This document shows positions 58,906-64,000 of a stretch of 64,000 bases of DNA, in pieces. The first letter of the stretch is position 1, and every line of letters begins with the position of its first letter. The position numbers were made by a program, and so were the translations under genes. The notes under the pieces were generated by a model, which saw only the letters and a program-made list of their open reading frames with translations, had not been told where the DNA came from and ran no database searches. The stretch covers positions 1-64,000 of the forward strand of contig JAIUNV010000008.1 in the NCBI GenBank assembly GCA_020161435.1, given 5' to 3'. Origin of the DNA: Bacteroidota bacterium (GTDB taxonomy: Bacteria; Bacteroidota; Bacteroidia; Chitinophagales; Chitinophagaceae).

Positions 58906-61772
58906 AACAACTTAATGCCAGACACTTTGGGTGATAACGCTTGTATGTCGATGCTAAACGTGAGTCGTTTTTGCCACCAGCTGGGGCCACCCGCTTTAAA
59001 AGGATCGTTTACACTGTTGGGCTCTTTGAATGCCGCACTCTGCAACACAGGATAATACACATGAATAGCATTGAGCAGTGGGAGATGAACACCAATACTG
59101 TACAAAAACTTTTGCTGAGTGCTACCAGCCATCCATGGCGAAGCAGAAGTGCCTACATCAGCAAAAATTTTGAATGAAGTAGGGAAGGGCAGCACACTCA
59201 ATGGATTGAATTTATTGGGTATATCGATGTCGGCATTCAATGCTATCAGCCAGTTGTCGAAATAGTCTACACCATTGGTTTTGAGGCCCGGCACTACGGC
59301 GCTAAAATCGCTACGGTATTTAAAGCCACCATCCCGCATAGTTATTTGCCTGCCCGCTACACCCACCGATTGGTTGCGGTCCATAAAAGGTGAACTGTAC
59401 GTGTAATCTTGTGCACCATTGGGGGCATGCATGGTAAAATGATAGCGGCTGTTGTTATTGCGTACAGTGGTTGTTTTTTCTGTGAGGTAGAAAATTTTTC
59501 CTGCAAACAAACGGATGTCAATGCCCTTACCGGTTTTGTCGTAGTGCAGAAAATATTTTGCAGTAATGCTACTGCGTACAATGTCTTTTACCTGCTGCAC
59601 TTGTAAGGCTACACTCCATGGATAAAGTTTACGTTGTTGAGCCCAGGTAAATGTCAACTGCGGAATGATGGTAGTGATGGAGCCGTTTTTGCGACTGTAA
59701 AAAAGGGTATCTCCCGGCGGAGGCGGGCTGCCAATACTCAACTGTTGTTCGCTGATGATGAAGGTTCTGAAATCTATAGTACGTTGTAAAGTACTTAAGC
59801 TATTGCGTGGCTTTAGTTGCAGTTGTATGCCCGGTGCAATTTTGCTGAAGCCGCTGTAAATAGAACCACCTACACTATCAATGCCATCGTTTGTATTGAA
59901 CCTGGCAAGGCCTGTGTACAATTCAAACCGCTTGATGGTGCCCTTGCCAAACCAATGATAACCAATGCGGCCATACCCCGTAATGGTTTTGCTACCCGTG
60001 GCAAACATGGGCGTTAGCACAAACTGCAATTTGTTGTTGGGAATATTGTAGTTGTTGATAGTGAGCCCTACCTGAAATTTATCATACATGTTATAGCCCA
60101 GCGCCGGTGCCAGATTGATGTATCGAACACTGTCGTTGTAAGCAAAGCTGAAAAAGCCTGTTGGTTTGGTCGTTTTTTTTGCTGGTTGTGTAAGTGGTCC
60201 TGTTTTGTGCAGCAATGAAAAAACATCTTGTAATGAAGACTGCGTTACACTTTCTGCCATTTGCTGAAAGGCCTGTGGCGACGGATGTTTGAATTGCCAT
60301 TGCTGAAAATATTGCTGCATCAATACCTGCATGTTGTTTTTGCCAATGCGTTTTTCTAATAGCTCCATCCAGTCTGCAGCCTTGTTGTACACGGCCGGAT
60401 AGTGTGTCAATGGAAACACCGTATCCGGTGTATTGATGATGGGTACGTCTTCATGGCGGGATACATACAATTGTTGCAACACTTGCATAAAATCAGCAGG
60501 CACTTTTGCGCCTTTATTGGTATGCTGATAGTATGTCTGCATGTACTTCCGTTCAACAAACGTATTCATCCCTTCATCCATCCATGCATGGTTTCTTTCA
60601 TTGCTGGCCAGTATTCCTTGCAACCAGTTGTGGCCTACTTCGTGGGCAATAATCTGGTCGAGCATGGCTTCGTTTTTCAGTTTTACATTCAGCAATGTAA
60701 TCATGGGATATTCCATGCCATCGGCTTCGCTACCCGGTGATGCCACTACCGACACCTGCGGGTAGGGGTATGCACCTAATTGCTGGCTGTAAAAACGCAA
60801 AGCTCGTTTGGTAAAAGAGATGGTTTGCTGCCAGCGTTCTGCATCTTCCGGCAATACATAATTCCACACATCTATGGTACGGTTGGCAATGTTGCAGGTG
60901 TCGTGTTTTACAATAAAACGCTTGTCAGCACTCCAGGCAAAGTCTACCACGTTGTTGGCTGCAAAATGCAACGTCTTCATTTTTCTGCTGGAAGCCGGCA
61001 CAGGAAATGGCTCAGGCTGCTTACCGGTTTTAAACAATTCTTTTTTGACTGGGGCACTAACTACTGGCGCCGATTTCTTTTTTAGCATCCATGCTTTTTC
61101 TGCAGCACTTTGCAAGTCGCCGGTAGCAGCTACTACATAGTTGTCGGGCAGTGTAATGTGCACATCGTAGTTGCCAAAGTTGCTGTAGTATTCGCCTACA
61201 GAAAGGTAGGGCATGGGGTGCCAGCCATCGGCATCGTACATCGCAATTTTGGGAAACCATTGGGCTACTGCATAAAACTGCTTGCGTTGTCCGGAGCGGC
61301 TAAACAAAGCCGGCAAATGCACATGAAATGGTGTTCGCAATTGCAGCTGCTGTCCGGGCAATAATGGTATCGGTAGTTGCAGTTGTGCAATGTCGATATG
61401 CGTAGGATGATCTTTCAGCGCAGCGGGCAAACCATTGGCTGTAAACTGCAACCGGTTGATGTAGCCTTTTTCATCGGCTTTGGAAAAATAAAAGTCGAGA
61501 TTGCCTTCCAGCAATGTTTGTTCGCCAAATGCGGTGCTTTCATTTTTGTAGGCATTGGGCCACAAATGAATCCACAAAAAATGCAGGGTGTCCGGCGAGT
61601 TGTTGATGTACTGAATGGATACAGTACCATCCAAACTATGGGTGGTATCATTCAGCCGAACCTGTATTTGATAATTGGCTTGCTGTTGCCAGTAGGATGC
61701 AGCAGGCTGCGCCCAACCAATACCCATACCGGCTACCACAAATAAGGCTATAAAGAGGAGACATTTTTTCAC
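58902..61772 (-). CDS. M1-family metallopeptidase fused to predicted outer-membrane barrel
   Basis: A 956-residue exported protein. After a signal peptide (1-22) come an M1 N-terminal beta domain (about 30-220) and a gluzincin catalytic domain (about 265-520). The zinc site is HEVGH at 377-381 with Glu400, an HExxH-x18-E site; the exopeptidase motif is GMEYP (352-356) in place of GxMEN. From about 540 to the end there are repeated amphipathic strands such as TITGYGRIGYHWF and KFLYSIGVHLPLL, ending in LTFSIDIQAL, as in outer-membrane beta barrels. The GTG at 61772 is the start because it opens the signal peptide. It precedes the FemAB-like gene. Confidence 0.82.
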   Translation of the reverse strand: MKKCLLFIALFVVAGMGIGWAQPAASYWQQQANYQIQVRLNDTTHSLDGTVSIQYINNSPDTLHFLWIHLWPNAYKNESTAFGEQTLLEGNLDFYFSKADEKGYINRLQFTANGLPAALKDHPTHIDIAQLQLPIPLLPGQQLQLRTPFHVHLPALFSRSGQRKQFYAVAQWFPKIAMYDADGWHPMPYLSVGEYYSNFGNYDVHITLPDNYVVAATGDLQSAAEKAWMLKKKSAPVVSAPVKKELFKTGKQPEPFPVPASSRKMKTLHFAANNVVDFAWSADKRFIVKHDTCNIANRTIDVWNYVLPEDAERWQQTISFTKRALRFYSQQLGAYPYPQVSVVASPGSEADGMEYPMITLLNVKLKNEAMLDQIIAHEVGHNWLQGILASNERNHAWMDEGMNTFVERKYMQTYYQHTNKGAKVPADFMQVLQQLYVSRHEDVPIINTPDTVFPLTHYPAVYNKAADWMELLEKRIGKNNMQVLMQQYFQQWQFKHPSPQAFQQMAESVTQSSLQDVFSLLHKTGPLTQPAKKTTKPTGFFSFAYNDSVRYINLAPALGYNMYDKFQVGLTINNYNIPNNKLQFVLTPMFATGSKTITGYGRIGYHWFGKGTIKRFELYTGLARFNTNDGIDSVGGSIYSGFSKIAPGIQLQLKPRNSLSTLQRTIDFRTFIISEQQLSIGSPPPPGDTLFYSRKNGSITTIIPQLTFTWAQQRKLYPWSVALQVQQVKDIVRSSITAKYFLHYDKTGKGIDIRLFAGKIFYLTEKTTTVRNNNSRYHFTMHAPNGAQDYTYSSPFMDRNQSVGVAGRQITMRDGGFKYRSDFSAVVPGLKTNGVDYFDNWLIALNADIDIPNKFNPLSVLPFPTSFKIFADVGTSASPWMAGSTQQKFLYSIGVHLPLLNAIHVYYPVLQSAAFKEPNSVNDPFKAGGPSWWQKRLTFSIDIQALSPKVSGIKLL

Positions 61773-61922
61773 GCTGAAAAAATACAATAAATAGCGGTAC
61801 GTCCTTCTGTAGCTATAGTAGATGTCAGTAGTTTTTGTAGTCAATTTCTAGGGCCATCAAATTACAAACGGCTGATTTTTTGTGCCGCTATTTGAAGTAT
61901 TTTGCTGCATTAATTTATATGC

Positions 61923-62915
61923 ATGCAAAAGATTGTTTTTTATAGTGCTCAACCTTATGATATCCGTTTTTTTGAAAAAGAAAATGCCGCTTTTGGTTAT
62001 GATCTCGAATTCTTTGATGTACAACTGCGCAGCCATACCGTGCAGCTGGCAGAAGGTGCCGACGTAGTATGCATTTTTGTAAACGACCATTGTCATGCAG
62101 GCATTATTGAAAAACTGGCTGCCCTTGGTGTAAAGTTAATCGCCTTGCGCTGTGCGGGTTTCAACAATGTAGATGTAGCAGCTGCAGCTGCACATGGCAT
62201 TGGTGTGGTACGTGTGCCAGCCTATTCGCCACAGGCCGTGGCCGAGCATGCCTTGGCCTTGATGATGACGCTCAACCGCAAAACGCACAAGGCTTACAAC
62301 CGGGTACGGGAGCAAAACTTTGCATTGAATGGCTTGTTGGGTTTTGATGTGTTTGGCAAAACCGTAGGCGTAGTAGGCACCGGCAATATTGGTCAGGCAT
62401 TTGCCAAAATTATGCTGGGCTTTGGCTGCAACGTGCTGGCTTTTGATGTGGTAGCCAACAAAGATTTGGAAGCCATGGGCGTTACCTATACCAACCTGCC
62501 CGACATGTTTGCATCGGCTGACATAATCTCCTTGCATTGCCCGCTGATGGACAGCACCCGCCACATGATTAATGAATCGAGTTTGGCTACAATGAAAAAA
62601 GGCGTGATGCTCATCAACACTAGCCGGGGTGGTTTGGTAGATACAAAAGCCGCCATTCATGCACTCAAGAATGGCCAGCTGGGTAGCCTCGGTATTGATG
62701 TGTACGAGCAAGAAGAAAAATTATTTTTCCGCGACCTCAGCGGCGATATTATTCAGGATGATACCATTCAGCGACTGATGAGTTTTCCCAATGTTATCAT
62801 CACGGCGCATCAGGCATTTTTTACACAAGAAGCATTGACACAAATCTCCAATGTTACGCTGGGCAATGTGCAGGCTTTCTTCAATGGCGAGTTGCGCAAT
62901 CAAGTAAAAATCTAA
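61923..62915 (+). CDS. ldhA: D-2-hydroxyacid dehydrogenase, D-lactate dehydrogenase-like
   Basis: A 330-residue NAD-dependent oxidoreductase. The Rossmann motif is VGVVGTGNIGQAFAKI (near 144-160); the catalytic Arg lies in INTSRGGLVDT, the Glu in IDVYEQEEKLFF and the His in IITAHQAFFT. LRCAGFNNVDV is the substrate-side motif and points to fermentative D-lactate dehydrogenase (LdhA) rather than phosphoglycerate dehydrogenase. It is monocistronic, with a possible TATTTTG box about 20 bp upstream. Confidence 0.88.
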   Translation: MQKIVFYSAQPYDIRFFEKENAAFGYDLEFFDVQLRSHTVQLAEGADVVCIFVNDHCHAGIIEKLAALGVKLIALRCAGFNNVDVAAAAAHGIGVVRVPAYSPQAVAEHALALMMTLNRKTHKAYNRVREQNFALNGLLGFDVFGKTVGVVGTGNIGQAFAKIMLGFGCNVLAFDVVANKDLEAMGVTYTNLPDMFASADIISLHCPLMDSTRHMINESSLATMKKGVMLINTSRGGLVDTKAAIHALKNGQLGSLGIDVYEQEEKLFFRDLSGDIIQDDTIQRLMSFPNVIITAHQAFFTQEALTQISNVTLGNVQAFFNGELRNQVKI

Positions 62916-62930
62916 CACACGATCCAATTA

Positions 62931-63096
62931 AGCCCGAAGGGCTGACATGATTATAGTAAAGGGAAAATTTATTTGTACAAAACCCCGAAGGGGTGGTATA
63001 AACAAAGCATTTTTTGAGGTATTGTTTCACCCCTTCGGGGTTTGGCTGATTAATAATGAATGCTGTTTCTACAATCATATCATCCCTTCGGGATTG
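62931..63096. repeat. Nested palindromic repeat built on CCCGAAGGG units
   Basis: Four copies of CCCGAAGGG or its complement form a nested inverted repeat. The inner arms AAACCCCGAAGGGGTG (62980-62995) and CACCCCTTCGGGGTTT (63028-63043) are perfect 16-bp complements. The outer arms, AGCCCGAAGGGCTGACATG... (62931-62960) and ...ATCATCCCTTCGGGATT (63066-63095), pair imperfectly, each with a TGAYATGATTRTAG tail. It resembles REP/BIME elements of Bacteroidota. Confidence 0.85.
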
Positions 63097-63210
63097 TGAA
63101 AGTTTAAATAGAGGATAGTATCTGTTTTGATTTTCAAACACTGAAAATCTAAACAGCTATTGCCTGCTTCATAAAGCTGTAGTACAATAGAAAAACAAAC
63201 GGACATTGTT

Positions 63211-63612
63211 ATGAAAAATTTCTTGCTGCTGATGGCTGTAGGTTGCTTTTGCCAAGTGGCTTTTGCACAAACTGCTCCGATACCAGAAGTGAACCTTGAC
63301 CGTTACAACAAACTGCGGCACCAACAGCAGCTGGCACCATTGGTGCAGAAAAGAAACCAACATCAACTGCCGCAAGGTTTTCCGGCAAACATCAAGCAGC
63401 CAAATTCAGTGCAATTGGCACTTTCGCATACCAATGCTTTGGGCGAAGTGTACGTATTACCACAAGACAAAATGCCGATGCTCAAACCATGTTTTCAAGA
63501 TAATACGATGTCGGCAAAAACGGATACTACCAATAGTCAAGTAAATTTGATTTGGAAAATATCTAATGCAGCACAAAATCAGTCGTCTGCATTTTGGCAA
63601 GTAAAAAAGTAA
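63211..63612 (+). CDS. Small exported protein of unknown function
   Basis: A 133-residue protein with a clear signal peptide (1-19, ending QVAFAQ). The mature part is short, Gln/Asn/Lys-rich and without a recognised domain. It has two cysteines, in the signal peptide and in MLKPCFQDN, but no lipobox. It could be a short adhesin fragment or a remnant. Codon use is more AT-rich than in the housekeeping genes. Confidence 0.55.
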   Translation: MKNFLLLMAVGCFCQVAFAQTAPIPEVNLDRYNKLRHQQQLAPLVQKRNQHQLPQGFPANIKQPNSVQLALSHTNALGEVYVLPQDKMPMLKPCFQDNTMSAKTDTTNSQVNLIWKISNAAQNQSSAFWQVKK

Positions 63613-63720
63613 TGAAAATATATGATATAACTGCCACTTTTAAAATCCCAATTTACTGATAGCATAAACTGTCATGGTTCATAAAGAAATAAATATCCAT
63701 CTATAAATTTTGAAATAATC

Positions 63721-64000
63721 ATGAATGTCTCGAGATTTTGTTTTTTTCCTATTTTATTTTTGCTGGGGGTTACTATTTTTTCATGTTCTAGTATTGAAGA
63801 AAGGGCAATTGAAATCAATCAAAAGAATGTACTAGATAGTTTATATGACCTTCCAATTTCAGAAAAAATAACAGGAACAGGTATTGAAAATCTAAACTTG
63901 ATAAGAGGGTTAAAGGGAATTCAATTAGGGCTTCATTATAATGAATTCGATTATTTAAGACTAAATGTTCCCAGTAAACGATTTAAAATGGTTCAGGCTG
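63721..64000 (+). CDS. AT-rich lipoprotein, cut by the right window edge
   Basis: An ATG at 63721 opens a frame with no stop to the end of the window (93 codons). It begins with a lipoprotein signal, hydrophobic residues 8-20 ending TIFSC (Cys22). The mature sequence (ERAIEINQKNVLDSLYDLP, then LIRGLKGIQLGLHYNEFDYL) has no family I recognise. Like the preceding gene it is AT-rich. The C-terminus is outside the window. Confidence 0.6.
   Translation, partial: MNVSRFCFFPILFLLGVTIFSCSSIEERAIEINQKNVLDSLYDLPISEKITGTGIENLNLIRGLKGIQLGLHYNEFDYLRLNVPSKRFKMVQA

Noticed and set aside
62931..63096. CRISPR-like series of CCCGAAGGG units
   Set aside because: The units alternate in orientation, have unequal spacing and no equal-length unique spacers; no cas genes are near.

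Overview
The window is a gene-dense, mostly housekeeping stretch of a Bacteroidota chromosome, most probably from the Chitinophagaceae or a close relative. This rests on Bacteroidota-restricted families (DUF6089, DUF4270, DUF4293, paired DUF1573, GSCFA, bifunctional-nuclease/UVR protein, fused E1 alpha-beta dehydrogenases, a lone GT5 synthase domain beside panC), on leaders without Shine-Dalgarno sequences, and on repeated -7 boxes of the form TAnnTTTG followed by GC-rich bases, the promoter type of the phylum's primary sigma factor. No plasmid, prophage, insertion sequence or CRISPR array was seen.

Layout. 1-9.9 kb: tRNA-Pro, a DUF6089 protein, a TraB/GumN lipoprotein, ndk, mgtE, the bifunctional-nuclease gene with ispE, etfB and etfA, then a TPR gene with tilS. 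9.9-19 kb: rhomboid protease and YkgJ pair, xerD, a YcxB-like protein, a GNAT enzyme, glyA, DUF4293, a lone periplasmic binding protein, rplY, pth and a fumarylacetoacetase-fold enzyme. 19-31 kb: a GIGT-repeat exported protein, two paralogous E1 alpha-beta fusion enzymes, a TlpA-like thioredoxin, an aminotransferase, a duplicated tRNA-Met locus, two DUF1573 genes, and a TRIC channel-PhzF-folE operon. 31-39 kb: fabD, a membrane pyrophosphatase with an unusual C-terminal tail, a subtilisin-DinB pair and an aldehyde dehydrogenase. 39-44.5 kb: repeats, an AT-rich orphan gene, a TonB-dependent receptor divergent from a cytochrome c, panB and ppx. 44.5-53 kb: ppk, a panC-panD-UPF0104-rfaE2 operon, a glycogen-synthase-like protein, DUF4270 and metK. 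53-64 kb: a small membrane protein, rlmB-HMG-CoA lyase-GSCFA, ispD, a FemAB-like transferase coupled to an M1 metallopeptidase fused to a predicted outer-membrane barrel, a 2-hydroxyacid dehydrogenase, a nested palindromic repeat and AT-rich exported proteins running off the right edge.

The genes cover isoprenoid (ispE, ispD), pantothenate (panB, panC, panD), polyphosphate/pyrophosphate (ppk, ppx, hppA), one-carbon/SAM (glyA, metK), branched-chain and fatty-acid breakdown (E1 fusions, etfAB, HMG-CoA lyase) and translation functions (tilS, pth, rlmB, rplY, two tRNAs).

The least ordinary items are: (1) the M1 peptidase-barrel fusion translationally coupled to a FemAB-like transferase; (2) a tRNA-Met duplication whose promoter-proximal copy is broken by a small palindrome that recurs elsewhere; (3) the same palindrome family providing the C-terminus of a cytochrome c; (4) a 13-of-14 bp inverted repeat ending two bases before a start codon; (5) a 170-bp nested inverted repeat; and (6) long exact matches between promoter regions of unlinked genes. 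No complete new multi-gene defence or biosynthetic system is visible. The peptidase/FemAB pair is the best candidate for an undescribed functional unit.
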